Below are positions 46,088 to 57,061 of a DNA stretch of 64,000 nucleotides, one piece after another. The DNA comes from Dugong dugon (Eukaryota > Chordata > Mammalia > Sirenia > Dugongidae). The DNA is taken from the NCBI GenBank assembly GCA_030035585.1, contig CM057469.1, forward strand, positions 116,414,650 to 116,478,649, given 5' to 3'. The stretch's first letter is position 1. The number at the start of each line of letters is the position of its first letter. The notes under the pieces are model-generated. The model did not search any database, was not told the DNA's origin, and worked only from the letters and a program-made list of their open reading frames with translations. The translations under genes were made by a program, and so were the position numbers.

Positions 46088-47560
46088 CCAGGCAGGACCC
46101 ACCCTCATCGGATTACACTTGGATATCTCTAAAATGGTTGTAGCTTTAAAGTAAATTGGACTTTTTAGACATCTTGAATTTCTCTGAAGGTGGGAAGTAG
46201 GAGTAGCCTGGAGGTCCAGTGATAGCTGAAGATGATGAAGCTTACCTATACAGGGCAAGGAACTCTACCTTTGCTGAGTCTTGAGACTTACTAACCAGAA
46301 ATTAAGGGCACCTGTTCTGGAGGTCAGCAGTGGATTGCAAAGAAGCCACTAACGTTGTGGCTACAGATTTGCTCTACAAACTGGAGATTTACAACAAAGT
46401 GTTCTAAAACCTACCCACTAACCCTCATCCCATTTAGGCGATTGATGAGTCCTTCATCAGACTCCTTCAGCAAGAATCCAAACCTTACAAAAGACACTTC
46501 CCTCCTTCCTCTTGTCCAAGGCATATGGTACCTCTAGGTGCCCTCTCTCACTGCACTGAGTCACTAAATCTAATCTTGTCAAACGACAAGCTTGTCTCCG
46601 GCAGTCTTGGGCTGGTTAGCCTTTAACAGGAACAAAGCTTTTACAACCCACATTCTCTCCCCACTTCCACAGATAATCCTGACTCTTGTCAATTTTGTCC
46701 CCCTAACCTGAAGAACTTTTATCTTTCCCATCCTTTTTTGTGCTGCTTGCTTCAGACACAGGAATCAAACACTATTACACCCACAGAAGCAGAAGAAGAA
46801 TGAAGATCGATTATAATACCAGCAGGTCTCTGCAGAGCTGTCCTGGGCCACGCAGCTGGATATGTTTATACGTACCATCAACTTTTTGGTTACACATCTC
46901 TGAATGAGAGGGTTGGTAATTCCATCTAAGGAAGAAGCAAATTTTGTCATCTCTGAATCCTCAGCATATTGTGGAAGGCCCAACATATGACGGAGAGGGA
47001 ATAAATATCACGGAGGGAAACAAGTTCTGGAGCCTAAAATACAGAGGTGTGGAGGTGGGGTGGGGTGGGGGAGTGGAGTCAGTTTTGTATATCTGGGGTT
47101 TGAAATGAGATCCTCTTAGGCCTTTTAAATGCCATGTTAGGATTTGTGATGATGGGACTTCCCCAACTATTTCCACACTGTCACTGCCAGTTGAGTAGCT
47201 CTGAAATAGACTAAAGCCAGTTATTCGGTGTCTTTTCAAGGGATGATGGATTTTGGCCTTTATTCATCTTGTGAATTTCACTCTTAAAATTATGTACTAT
47301 AGAAACATATTTTGAGTTTCAGTGGAAAACTATGCATCATCTCTAACATTCTCTTCTGGGTTATCAGATTCTAGCCCTGTTCACTGTCTTTGAGCTGGTT
47401 TGCAACTCTCCTTAAGTTGTAGGTAATGGATAGATATATAAAAATTCTTTCCTGTCTGGTAGTGATTTAGTGGACTTCCTCCTCCTTCCCCACCTCCCAC
47501 CCCCAGCCATGGAAAGAAACAGGTTTTTTCCATTGGTGATTCATCTCAACATTTTTTTGT
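46088..47560. other. Unassigned, no confident gene
   Basis: About 1.47 kb. The minus-strand frame at 46765-46986 ('LGLPQYAEDSEMTKFASSLD') looks somewhat protein-like but matches no family I recognise and lacks splice or transcript evidence. The remainder includes a GGTGGGGTGGGG run near 47056-47071. It could follow the preceding LTR as decayed retroviral sequence or be unique. Confidence 0.3.
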
Positions 47561-48130
47561 TTTGTTTTTAGTTTTTATTAATACATTTGATTTTTTAAAG
47601 CAGTTTTAGGTGTACAGAAAATTTATGCAGAAAGTCCAGAGTTCCCATATACTCCCTCTCCCCCTGCACACAGTTTTTCCTTTTGCTAACATCCTGCATT
47701 AGTATGATGTTTTGCTACAATTGGTGAACCAATATTGATAAGTCATTAGTAATGAAAGTCCATAGTTTACATTAAGGTTCACTCTTTCTGTTGTACTGTT
47801 CTATGAAGAAAAAAAAAAGCTCATTGCCGACAAGTAGATTCTGACTCATAGCGACCCTACAGGACGGAGTAGAACCACCCCATAGAGTTTCCAAGAAGCA
47901 CCTGGTGTATTTGAACGGCTGACCTTTTGGTTAGCAGATGTAGCTCTTAACCACTAAGCCACCAGGGTTTCCTACTGTTTTATAGGTTTTGACAAATGCA
48001 TAATGCCAGGTATTCACCATTACAGTGTCATGAATTATAGTTTCACTGCCCTTAAAATGTCCTGTGCTTCTCCTATTCATCCCCGCCTCTTCAACATTCT
48101 TTTTCCTCATGTAAATTTGTGCTATTTTAA
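47561..48130 (-). mobile_element. L1M 3' UTR, reverse strand, split by an AfroSINE
   Basis: Antisense L1M 3' UTR: 'cagttttaggtgtacagaaa' near 47602, 'gttcccatatactccctctc' near 47641, 'agtccatagtttacattaag' near 47757, and after the SINE 'ggttttgacaaatgcataat' near 47986. Confidence 0.75.
47805..47972 (-). mobile_element. AfroSINE (short form), reverse strand, with duplication
   Basis: The short AfroSINE form, 'cattgccgacaagtagattc' to 'aagccaccagggtttc'. It is flanked by 'tactgttctat' (47794-47804) and 'tactgttttat' (47973-47983), a target-site duplication with one change in the L1M. Confidence 0.9.
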
Positions 48131-48860
48131 CTTTTTCTTCGAACCAGTTATAACATCTGCCTGGTTCCCTCATATCGTATGAATACAATAAAATCTTCAA
48201 CATGCATTCAATCTGTACAAGAGTCTGATTTTACCTTTTTCTGGAAACTATCTTTGAACAGTATCTATTTCACAAGATTGCCAGGAGCGCCTCATACTTA
48301 ATAATCATTCACTTCTGGTCCATGCGTAAAGCGTTAAATAACATTAGAAGCCTTGTTGAAGTTTGCCTGAAATTTTTCAAAACGTGTTACCTCATGTGCC
48401 AACTTCTTTCACTTCTCTGCAAAGCACATTGAATACATTGTAGGGAAGTTGAAATTCTGCCATATCAGTGAAGGCCAGAGCAGTTTACCTGTAGGGCGCG
48501 CTCTGGGTCGAGGGTTTGTGCAATCAGCTGTTTTTCTGCAGAATTCTTATTTAGGAATGCACACTTGTTTATCTCTTCTCAGCATCTCTTACGGTTCTGA
48601 TTTAGATTTTTGGACCTAATGTGTGACATGGTCCAAGTTTACCTCGAAGCCCTCAGCCTCTATCATCTCCAGTCTTTCTCAAATCTTTGCAAAGTTTGTT
48701 TCTTCTTCTGTGGATCTATTTTCCTCATCCTCCTGTGAATAGCAGCACCCAGGAAAACCTTTTCTGATTCTTCCTTCATACCCTGAAAAATGCAAAGTGC
48801 TAGAAACCAGCTTGTCTCCCTTTTCTGTGCTCCCTCACTCAGACATTTTCACTACTGAGT
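48131..48860. other. Unassigned, no gene seen
   Basis: About 730 bp without a recognised repeat. It includes a small CpG-containing patch ('agggcgcgctctgggtcgag', 48495-48514). Confidence 0.3.
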
Positions 48861-49021
48861 AAACCAAAACCCGTTCCCGGGGAGGCGATTTTGACTCATA
48901 GTGAACCTATGGGACAGACTAGAACTGCTCCATAGGGTTTCCAAGGAGCAGCTGGTGGATTCGAACTGCCAACCTTTGGATTAGCAGCCTGAGCTCTTCA
49001 CCACTGTGCCACCAGGAAGAC
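48861..49021 (-). mobile_element. AfroSINE (short form), reverse strand
   Basis: 'tgactcatagtgaacctatg' to 'accactgtgccaccaggaag'. It is the first of four AfroSINE pieces within 560 bp, in alternating orientation. Confidence 0.88.
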
Positions 49022-49115
49022 CAACCTAATTAGAACAAACCAAACCAAACAAACAAGTAGAGTCAATTTGGGCTCATGGCGACCCCATGTGTTACAGGGT
49101 AGAACTGTCCCACAG
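49022..49115 (-). mobile_element. AfroSINE 3' fragment, reverse strand
   Basis: The reverse SINE 3' part ('tcatggcgaccccatgtgtt', 'agggtagaactgtcccacag'), truncated where the next, forward SINE begins. Confidence 0.75.
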
Positions 49116-49117
49116 AG

Positions 49118-49312
49118 TTTTCTTGGGTGGCGCAAAATGGTTAAGCACTTGATTAGCGAAAGGGTTGGCACTTTGAACCTACCCAAAGGCACCTCAGAAG
49201 AAAGGCCTGGTAATCTGCTTTCAAAAGGTCATATCCTTTAAAATTCTGTGGAGCAGTTCTGCTCTACACACATGGGTTCACTATGGGTCAGAATCTATGG
49301 CAACTAACAACA
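49118..49312 (+). mobile_element. AfroSINE, forward strand, diverged
   Basis: 'gtggcgcaaaatggttaagc' to 'gttcactatgggtcagaatc' followed by 'caactaacaacaac'. It faces the previous fragment head-on, creating a partial inverted repeat. Confidence 0.8.
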
Positions 49313-49335
49313 ACATTTACGAAACAAATCAACAA

Positions 49336-49424
49336 GCTTTTTTTAGGTGACACTACTGGGTAGGTTCTAACTGCAAACCTTTAGGTTAGTAGTCGAGTGC
49401 AAACACTTTGCACCACCCAGGGAC
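49336..49424 (-). mobile_element. AfroSINE head fragment, reverse strand
   Basis: 'aggttctaactgcaaacctt' to 'tgcaccacccagggaccc': the tRNA-like 5' part in reverse. Confidence 0.7.
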
Positions 49425-49429
49425 CCATT

Positions 49430-49860
49430 AGAACAAACAGACGATTGATTCAGAGCTTTCTATAGCTCAACCGCCATCACTTGCTTTTTGGCAGAGACTC
49501 AAAGGGGGCAAGGGAATGGGGAAGTTCTATAGTGGAAGACATGGAAGGCAGGAAGGCTTCATGTATATTGTGACCGGAGGTTGCGGGCATGGAGAAACTG
49601 TAGACAGACTAACTAGAAATGGGACGTGTTTTGTGATTGGTGTAGGGAACATATTTTACTTTCTCTGGTTCATCCTGAATTGGAAAGAGGGGAAGGGAAG
49701 GAATAGGGAAGCTGGCAGCCATTGACTGAGTCCTGACTGCCTGACCATTCCGGGCTGATTGCTGTAGAGGTAAGGTTTGGCTTTCTTTGGTTAGGTACTG
49801 TCTGCTATAGAAGCTGTGATTCAGAATTCTGCTGTCATAGATAGCTTGGCCATTATCCAT
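49430..49860 (-). mobile_element. ERV solo LTR, reverse strand, same family as the 36-40 kb provirus
   Basis: Reverse complemented, it follows the provirus LTR: a 'gccagcttccct' block (compare 'gacagcttccct' at 36310), 'accaatcac', then 'gaagccttcctgccttcc', 'ccactatagaa' (the TATA-like site), then 'gagtctctgccaaa'. It has no internal genes, so it is a solo LTR or a fragment. It provides an independent relative of the two proviral LTRs. Confidence 0.7.
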
Positions 49861-49992
49861 TTATATATTCAGTCTTTCTCTGCCTAACCTACTTTTACAA
49901 TGTAAAATGACAAATATAAATCTAGAGGCCTAAAAGAGAAAAACTGCTGTCAACAAGTGTTCTGGGCCTGATTTCTTGTTGTTGTTGTGTTT

Positions 49993-49993
<1 letters not shown>

Positions 49994-50026
<33 letters not shown>

Positions 50027-50031
50027 TGCTA
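49994..50031 (+). repeat. (GT)n microsatellite
   Basis: About 14-19 GT units with a TATG interruption near the end ('gtatgtgtgtgc'). It is likely polymorphic. Confidence 0.95.
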
Positions 50032-50044
50032 GAAATTTGTTTTT

Positions 50045-50245
50045 GTTGAGTACACAGTGAGCCAGACACTGTGTTATGTGTTTTACTTACATCATCTTAC
50101 ATGATCCTTGCCTTAACCTGCCCAGGTAGGTTTTTGTCTTGTTTTTATAGACAAGGAGACTCAGGGTTAAGTATGTTAGCAAAACTGATGAAGACTACAC
50201 AGCTAGAAAATGGGGTGGCAAAAATGTGAACCCAAACCATAGATC
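50045..50245 (+). mobile_element. MIR SINE, forward strand
   Basis: MIR blocks in order: 'gagccagacactgtgttatg', 'cttacatcatcttacatgat', 'cccaggtaggtttttg', 'tatagacaaggagactcagg', 'ctacacagctagaaaatgg'. Confidence 0.85.
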
Positions 50246-50254
50246 TATTCTCTA

Positions 50255-50400
50255 GGAAAAGGCCTGAAAGGATGCACACTAAACTTCCCACGCTGGTAAC
50301 CTGAATGTTGGGTATTTGGCTGAAATAGACATGTATTATTTTTATAATAAAAAGAAAGTTAATACTCTAAATAAACAACAAAAAAAAAAAACTTTATTCT
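50255..50400 (+). mobile_element. Old L1M 3' end fragment
   Basis: 'atgttgggtatttggctgaa' near 50305 to 'taataaaaagaaagttaata' near 50345, ending in an A-run (50380-50392). It resembles an L1M 3' end. Confidence 0.45.
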
Positions 50401-50689
50401 TTCTATACACCACATTAACTTCCTTCTGGGAGTCTAATTCATATTTGTTAATCACAAAGGAGCTATTTCATAAATTTAAATGTCAAAAATTAATTTATCT
50501 CAGATAATAAAACTATTTTAGTTATTTGAATAGTGGCTCTTTTTGGGGAGATTTACACAGTAGGATATTACTTGCAGAAAACAAATCAAAAGGAATAAGA
50601 AATTACATATTCTTAAGAGATATTCCTAAGTACAGTAGTTTAATGAATAGCTCTGTTGCTTTTAAAATACTAAACACCACTTATTTATC
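50401..50689. other. Unassigned
   Basis: AT-rich, nothing recognised. Confidence 0.3.
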
Positions 50690-50825
50690 CATTCTTTTAT
50701 TCATTCATTCATCAAATATTAACTGAGCTACTGATATATTTTAGGCATAGTATTGATACTTAAGATTAAATAAATAAACAGACTATGGCCTTCAAGAGTT
50801 TAGAATGTTCTGGCTGCTAGAATAT
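50690..50825 (-). mobile_element. L2 3' end, reverse strand
   Basis: The antisense L2 terminus: 'attcattcattcatcaaata', 'ttaactgagctactgat', then 'gactatggccttcaagagtt' and 'tagaatgttctgg'. Confidence 0.65.
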
Positions 50826-51224
50826 AATTTAAAAAAAAAAAGAAGAATCAGGACTCATTCAGATATAAAAAAGATTAAAATGTTAAACATTCTGTTTAAC
50901 TTATTAATGAGGAATCGGGTGAGGTATTAAAATCAGCTCAATGCAAATTTATAGATCAGGAATATTGAAATGAATATGTAAATGTGAAGTAAAACTGGCT
51001 TTTCCAGACAGAAAACCCTTCATTGTACAGAATTCATTTGCAAGGTTATAAACAAGAATTTTATTTTTTATTTTGCTTTGTTATCAGTATCTACAATTTA
51101 CAGAAATATTAAATAACTCCCATAGAATCATAGTCAGATAACCTGAAAGGGTATATTCTAGGCAATGCATAGTTTTCCATTGACGCACAAATTTTTCCCT
51201 CTAGGGCAAATACAGACATATAGC
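50826..51224. other. Unassigned
   Basis: About 400 bp of AT-rich sequence with an A-run at 50831-50841. No gene or repeat recognised. Confidence 0.3.
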
Positions 51225-51600
51225 AAGTGTGGCAGACATTGCTATCTGTCCCCACTCAGTGTTCTCCTCCACAATCGCTCCCAATAACAGAACCCTGTCT
51301 TGCTTAATTAGATGCAGTTACCTATTCCAGCCCTTACAAATGAGCTAAGGATAACTCATCATTCATCTTGGTCAGTGATTAATTCAAGATTGGCCATGCA
51401 CATGACCTAGTTGTGACCTACTTGTGGCCTAGTTTTGCTGAAGGAAAAGTAACAAAAGATTTCTATGTGAGATTTCTATGAAAACTTTTGCTTCTCTGAT
51501 AAAAACAGTCAGCCACAACTTTTTTTCCGTCCCCGCTTTTTGTGGCTGGAATGTAGATGTATTTATTGGAGTTTGGCAACTGTTTTGTAGCCATGTGACC
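51225..51600 (+). mobile_element. Ancient interspersed repeat, family uncertain
   Basis: The order 'gtggcagacattgctatctg', 'ccatgcacatgacctagttg', 'ttttgtggctggaatgtaga' and 'tagccatgtgacc' resembles a widely dispersed, LTR-like ancient mammalian repeat. I cannot name the family with confidence. Confidence 0.35.
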
Positions 51601-51626
51601 AGCATGAAAAAATATTTTTGGTAATA

Positions 51627-51818
51627 AACCAGTTACCATCGAGTCAAATCTCACTCATGGCAACCCCATGTGTGTCAGAGTAGAACTGTGCTCCATAGGA
51701 TTTTTGATGGCTGACTTTTCGCCAGGCCTTACTTCCAAGGAACCTCTGATGGATGTGAACTTCCAAACTTTTGGTTAGCAATTGAGCTTGTTAACCATTT
51801 GCACCACTAACTGACTCC
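51627..51818 (-). mobile_element. AfroSINE, reverse strand
   Basis: From 'accagttaccatcgagtcaa' to 'aaccatttgcaccactaact'. The body 'tgtgtcagagtagaactgtg' is clear. Confidence 0.9.
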
Positions 51819-51849
51819 TAATACTTGTACAGCACTGACTACAAGGGAG

Positions 51850-52065
51850 GTTTGTTGTGTTTATCACGTATTGACTCTTTAAATCATTGCAATTACCCTG
51901 AGGCCAGGTACTATTTTTATTATTTTACAAATGAAAAGACTGAGTGGGGTGACTTGTCCAGTGTCACATAGCTAAAAAGTAGTGGAGTCAGCATTTAAAC
52001 CAGTACTATCAGGCTTCAGAAACTGTGTCCCTACCAATTATCCAATACTATGAGCCACACAGGCA
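51850..52065 (+). mobile_element. MIR SINE, forward strand
   Basis: 'aatcattgcaattaccctga', 'ggtactatttttattatttt', 'acaaatgaaaagactgag', 'gtgtcacatagctaaaaagt'. A diverged MIR. Confidence 0.8.
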
Positions 52066-53189
52066 CTTTCTTATAGGGAGGATTGTCTTAAGTACCTTTT
52101 TTATTTTTAAATTTCAGTGAAAATATACACTGCAGAACATAACACCCATTCTTCATGTACAAGTCAGTAACATTGGTTACATTCTTCACACTTTGTCACC
52201 ATTCTCCCTGTCTCTACCCATATTGTTTCACCACCATTGACTTAGACTCACTACCCCCTAAACTTCTCATCTATGCTTTAGAGTTCCTGTTGACAACGTT
52301 ATCTCATATAGATAATTCCTTAAAAAAGTGCAATGCTCACATCAAACATTTTTTACTAATGTAACTAAATAGTTGTTTAGTTTAAAGGTGACATCAGAGG
52401 ATAATTCAAGTTCATTGTTTGAAGATTTTCTCAGAATAATATATTTGGGGGTTCCTCCAGTCTCAATAGTCCATTAAGGCAGGATACTGTAAAAATTTGC
52501 ACTTTTGTTCCACATTTTTTTCCCTTTTGATCAGGATTCATCTGTTGATTCCTTGATCAAAATGTTCGGTAATAGTAGCTGAGCACCATCCAGTTCTTCT
52601 GGTCTCATGGAAAATGAGGCAGTAGCTCATGGAGGCAGTTAAACCTACAGTTGAGTTCTTTCTCTGATTCCTGGGTCTTCTTCCTGTTCTGCTCCAGGCA
52701 AAGAGAGATCAATTGTTGTATCTTGGTTGACTGCTTGAAAGTTTTAAGACCCCAGTCACCACTCACCGAACTGGGGAGTGAAACAGTAACTCTGAAAACA
52801 GTATTAGGCCAATGAAATGGACAATCTCATGAAGCAACATACCTTCAAAGCAACAGCACTAATCCCATAAGGTGTTTAGATGTGTTTAAGTAGTATCAGC
52901 AACTTTAGCCCTCCTCTGTCTTTTTTTTTTTTTTTTTTGGACTGTTGTTTTTGTTGTAAAATGTATTTACCACAGTATTTACCGTTTCACTTTTTCTCGT
53001 GTAGAACGTAGTGATATCAGTTACACTCATCAAGCTGAGCAGCCATTTCCCTTAATCAATGCCAATGTTCCCATCACCATAAGTATAAACCCACTACTTC
53101 CCGGAAAATAATTCCTTCTCTCCTTCCTGCCTCCCACCACATTAATAGCTGTCAGTCTCTATATATTCACTCGTTCTTGTATTTTCATA

Positions 53190-53428
53190 AGGAGCCCTGG
53201 TGGCCCGGTAGTTGAGGACTCAGCTGGTAACCAAAAGGCCAGCGGTTCAAATCCACCAGCGGCTCTGCAGGACCAGCCGCTCTGCAGGAGAAAGATTTGG
53301 CAGCCTGCTTGCGTAAAGATCACAGCCTTGAAAACCCTCTGTGGCAATTCTACTCTATCCTATGAGATCACTATGAGTTGGAATCAGCTCGATGGCAACG
53401 GTTTTTTGGTTTTTTTTTTTAATTTCTC
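53190..53428 (+). mobile_element. AfroSINE, forward strand, inside the reverse L1
   Basis: Full form with head 'aggagccctggtggcccggt' and a tail 'ggcaacggttttttggtttt'. It has 'ttttcata' flanks (53182-53189 and 53429-53436). A short internal duplication of 'gctctgcagga' occurs at 53262-53288. Confidence 0.93.
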
Positions 53429-53713
53429 TTTTCATATAAATGAGGTCATACAGTATTTATCCTGTTATGATTGACTTATTTCACTCAGCATAATTTCTTC
53501 AAGGTCCATCCATGTTGTAGCACATATCAGGACTTCACTTCTCTTTATGGCTGAGTATTCCATTTTATGTATATACCACATTTTGCTTTTCCATTCATCT
53601 TTTGATGGCACTTAGGTTCTTTTAACCTTTTTTGCTATTGTAAACAATGCTGCAGTGAACATAGGTATGCATGTGTCTGTTTGTGTCACTACTTTCAGGT
53701 CCCTAGGGTATAT

Positions 53714-54215
53714 GAGACCTCTTTAAAGTGTTGAAAAGCAAGGATGTCCCTTTGAGGTGCACCTGACCCAAGCCATGATATTTTTCAATTGCCTCGTATG
53801 CTTGTGAAAGCTGGACAATAAGGAAGGCTGGAGAAGAGCTGATGCCTTTGCATTATGATGTTGGCAAAGAATATGGAATATTCTTGGACTACCGGAGTAA
53901 TGAATAAATCTGTCTTGTCAGAAGTATAGCCAGAATACTCCATGGAAGCAACAATGGCAAGACTTCATCTCACGTAGTTTGGACATATTATCAGGAGGGA
54001 CCATTCCCTGGAGAAGGACACCATGCTTGGTAAACTGGAGGGTCATTGAAAAAGAGGAAGAACATCAATGAGGTGGACTGACCCAGTGGCTGCAACAATG
54101 AGCTCAAGCATAGCAAAGATTGTGAGGCTGTCACAGGACTGGGCAGTGTTTAGTTCTGTTGTACGTAGGGTCACTATGAGTCGGAACCAATTCGAGGACA
54201 CTTAACAACAACAAC
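53714..54215 (+). mobile_element. RTE 3' fragment, forward strand, inside the reverse L1
   Basis: Starts 'gagacctctttaaagtgttg' (late RTE ORF) and ends 'cttaacaacaacaac'. It is flanked by 'agggtatat' (53705-53713) and 'agggtatac' (54216-54224), which reads as a target-site duplication in the L1. Confidence 0.88.
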
Positions 54216-54798
54216 AGGGTATACATGTATGAGTGGAATTGTGGATCACAAGGTAGTTTTATTTTTAGGTTTTTCAGGAATCAGCATACTATTTTCCACA
54301 ATAGTTGTACCGTTTTACATTCCCACCAGCAACAGATAAGGGTTCTGACCTACCCACATCCCCGCCAACATTTGTTATTTTCTGTTGTTTTAACCATTGT
54401 TATTCTAGTAGGAATGAGGTGGTATCTCATTGTGGTTTTGATGTGCATCTCACTAGTAGATAATGATGATGAGCATCTTTTCATGTGTTTGTTGGTCACT
54501 CGAATATCCTCTTTGGTAAAATGTCTGTTCGTGTCCTTTGCCCATTTTTCGACTGGATTCTTTATCTTTTTGTTAAGTTGTAGAAGTTTCATGTATATTT
54601 TAGATACTAGACCCTTATCAGATATATCATTCCCAAAGATTTTTTTCCCAGTCTTAGGTTATCTTTCTACTCTTTTGATAAAGTCTTCTGACGAATGTAA
54701 GTATTTGACTTTTATGGTTTCCCAATGATCTATTTTGTCTTCTGCTGCACATTCATTTATTGTTGTTTGATAATCTATCATTTAATAAAAATAAGTCT

Positions 54799-55210
54799 TG
54801 CTAAGGATTTAATTGTGTCCCCCAAAAATATGTGTTGTAAATACTAACCTCTATGTCTATGGTTAAAATCCCATTTGGGAATGGTTTCTCTATGTTGTGT
54901 TATTGAGGCAGGATTAGTGTGTGGTGTGTCTTGAGTCAATCTCTTACAAGATATTAAAGGAGCAGACTAAGCAAGCCGAGATGGGAGAAGATAGATGCTA
55001 AGCCACATGGAGATCTCCAAATCACCAGGAAACAAAAGCTGAAGAGACAAGAAACTTTCTACAAGTCGACAGAGAGAGAAAGCCTTCCCTTACAGCTGGC
55101 ACCCTGAATTTGGACTTCTAGACTCCTAAACTGTGAGAAAATAAATTTCTGTTTGTTAAAGTCATCTGCTTTCAGTATTTCTGTTATAGCAGCAAGAGAT
55201 AACTAAGACA
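54799..55210 (+). mobile_element. MaLR-type solo LTR inside the reverse L1
   Basis: From 'tgctaaggatttaattgtgt' to 'aactaagaca', with AATAAATTTCTGTTTGTTAA near 55140. Same subfamily as 43653-44062. The flanking 5-mers 'agtct' and 'ggtcc' are only roughly alike, so the duplication is decayed or the edges are off by a base. Confidence 0.85.
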
Positions 55211-55495
55211 GGTCCCAAAGCTTCGCCCATATATTTTCTTTGAAGAACTTTATGGTGTTAGATTTAACATTTCATCCTTGATCCATTTTGAATTAGCTTT
55301 TAGGTATAGTGTGACGTATGGATCTTTCTTCCTTTTTCTGCATATGGAAATCTAATTTTGCCAGCACCCTTTGTTGAAGAGACTGCCTTCCCTCATTGAA
55401 TGGATTTAGCACCCATGTTGAAAATCATTTGACAATAGATGTATGGATTTATTTTTGGGATCTCAACTATATTCCATTGGTCTATGTGTCTATCA

Positions 55496-57061
55496 CACCT
55501 CTTGAGTTGGTTGATGTTCAACCTTTTCAACAGGTAGCATATGATCAGGAACCAATTGCACTGAAGGAAGAAGTCCAAGCTACACTGACGGCATTGGCAA
55601 AAAACAAAGCTCCAGGAATTGATGGCATATCAATTGAGATGTTTCAGCAAATGGATGCAGTGCTGGAAGTGCCCACTTGTCTATGCCAAGAAATTTGGAA
55701 GATAGCTACCTGGCCAATCGACTGGAAGAGATCCAAATTTATGCCTATTCCCAAGAAAGGTGATCCAACCAAATGTGGAAATTATCAAATATCATTAACA
55801 TCACACGCAAGTAAAATTTTGCTGAAGATCATTCAAAAGTGGCTGCAGCAGTATATCAACAGGGAACTGCCAGAAATTCAGGCCAGATTCAGAAGAGGAC
55901 ATAGAAGGAGAGAGATCATTGCTGATGTCAGATGGACCCTGGCTGAAAGCAGAGAATACCAGAAAGATGTTTACTTGTGTTTTATTGACTATGCAAAGGT
56001 ATTCAACCATGTGGATCATCATAAACTATGTATAACATTGTGAAGAATGGGAATTCCAGAACACTTACTTGTGCTCGTGAGGAACCTGTACATAGACCAA
56101 GAGGCAGTTTTACAAATAGGACAAGGGGATACTGCATGGTTTAAAGTCAGGAAAGTTGTGCGTCAGGTTTATATCCTTTCACCATACCTATTCAACCTGT
56201 ATGCTGAACAAATAATCCGAGAAGCTGGACTATATGAAGAAGAATGGGGCATCAGGATTGGAGGAAGACTCATTAACAACCTGCATTATGCAGATAACAC
56301 AACCTTGCTTGATGAAAGTGAAGAGGACTTGAAGCTTACTGATGAAGATCAAAGACTACAGCCTTCAATATGGATTACACCTCAACATAAAGCAAACAAA
56401 AATCCTCACAACTGAACCCATAAACAACATCATGATAAACAGAGAAAAGATTGAAGTTGTCAAGGATTTCATGTTACTTGGATCCACAACTAACACCCTT
56501 GGAAGCAGCAGCCAAGAAATCAAAAGATGCATTGCATCAGGCAAATCTGCTGCAAAAGACTTCTTTGAAGTGTTGAAAAGCAAAGATGTCACCTTGAAGA
56601 CTAAGCTGCACCTGACCCAAGCCATGGTATTTTCAATTGCATCATATGCATGTGAAAGCTGGACAGTGAATAAGGAAGACTGAAGAAGAATTGACACCTT
56701 TATTTGTGGTGTTGGTGAAGAATATTGAATATACCACAGACTACCAGAAGAGCGAACAAATCTGTCCTGGAAGAAGTACAACCAGAATGCTCCTTAGAAG
56801 CAAGGATGGCTCTTACATACTTTGGACATGTTATCAGGAGGGATCAGTCCCTGGAGAAGGATATCATGCTTTGTAAAGTACAGGGTAAGTGAAAAAGAGG
56901 AAGACCCTCAACAAGATGGATTGACACAGTGGCTGCAACAATGGACTCAAGCATAAAGATGATTGTGAGCACAGCGCAGGACCAGGCAGCGTTTCCTTCT
57001 GTAGTGATAGTGTTGTTATGAGTCGGAACTGACTCGACGGCACCTAACAACAACAACAACA
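55496..57061 (+). mobile_element. RTE, 5'-truncated at the RT, inside the reverse L1
   Basis: A 1.57-kb RTE from mid-RT to the '...cacctaacaacaacaacaaca' tail. Exact 12-bp flanks 'atgtgtctatca' (55484-55495 and 57062-57073) prove insertion into the L1. It is the best preserved long RTE here. Confidence 0.93.
55550..56683 (+). pseudogene. RTE reverse transcriptase remnant
   Basis: Three overlapping open stretches cover the RT: 55396-56043 (which begins in L1 sequence and enters the RTE; 'NKAPGIDGISIEMFQQMDAV'), 56047-56415 and 56342-56683. They are separated by a stop at 56041 and a frameshift near 56340. The catalytic box near 56287 reads Y-A-D-N in place of Y-A-D-D, so the second catalytic aspartate is lost. 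The fusion of L1-derived codons to the RTE in the first frame is a chance read-through. Confidence 0.85.

Noticed and set aside
46765..46986. A 73-codon minus-strand frame that looks protein-like
   Set aside because: No recognised family, no splice signals, no neighbouring exon; kept only as a note in the gap entry.
54225..54728. A 167-codon forward frame
   Set aside because: It is the antisense of L1 ORF2 C-terminal sequence (minus-strand '[19 protein letters not shown]' shows the true frame).
55396..55520. A 215-codon frame seeming to give a novel reverse transcriptase with a new N-terminus
   Set aside because: Its first ~35 codons are antisense L1 sequence and the rest is RTE; the exact 12-bp duplication shows this is an insertion junction, not a real fusion gene.
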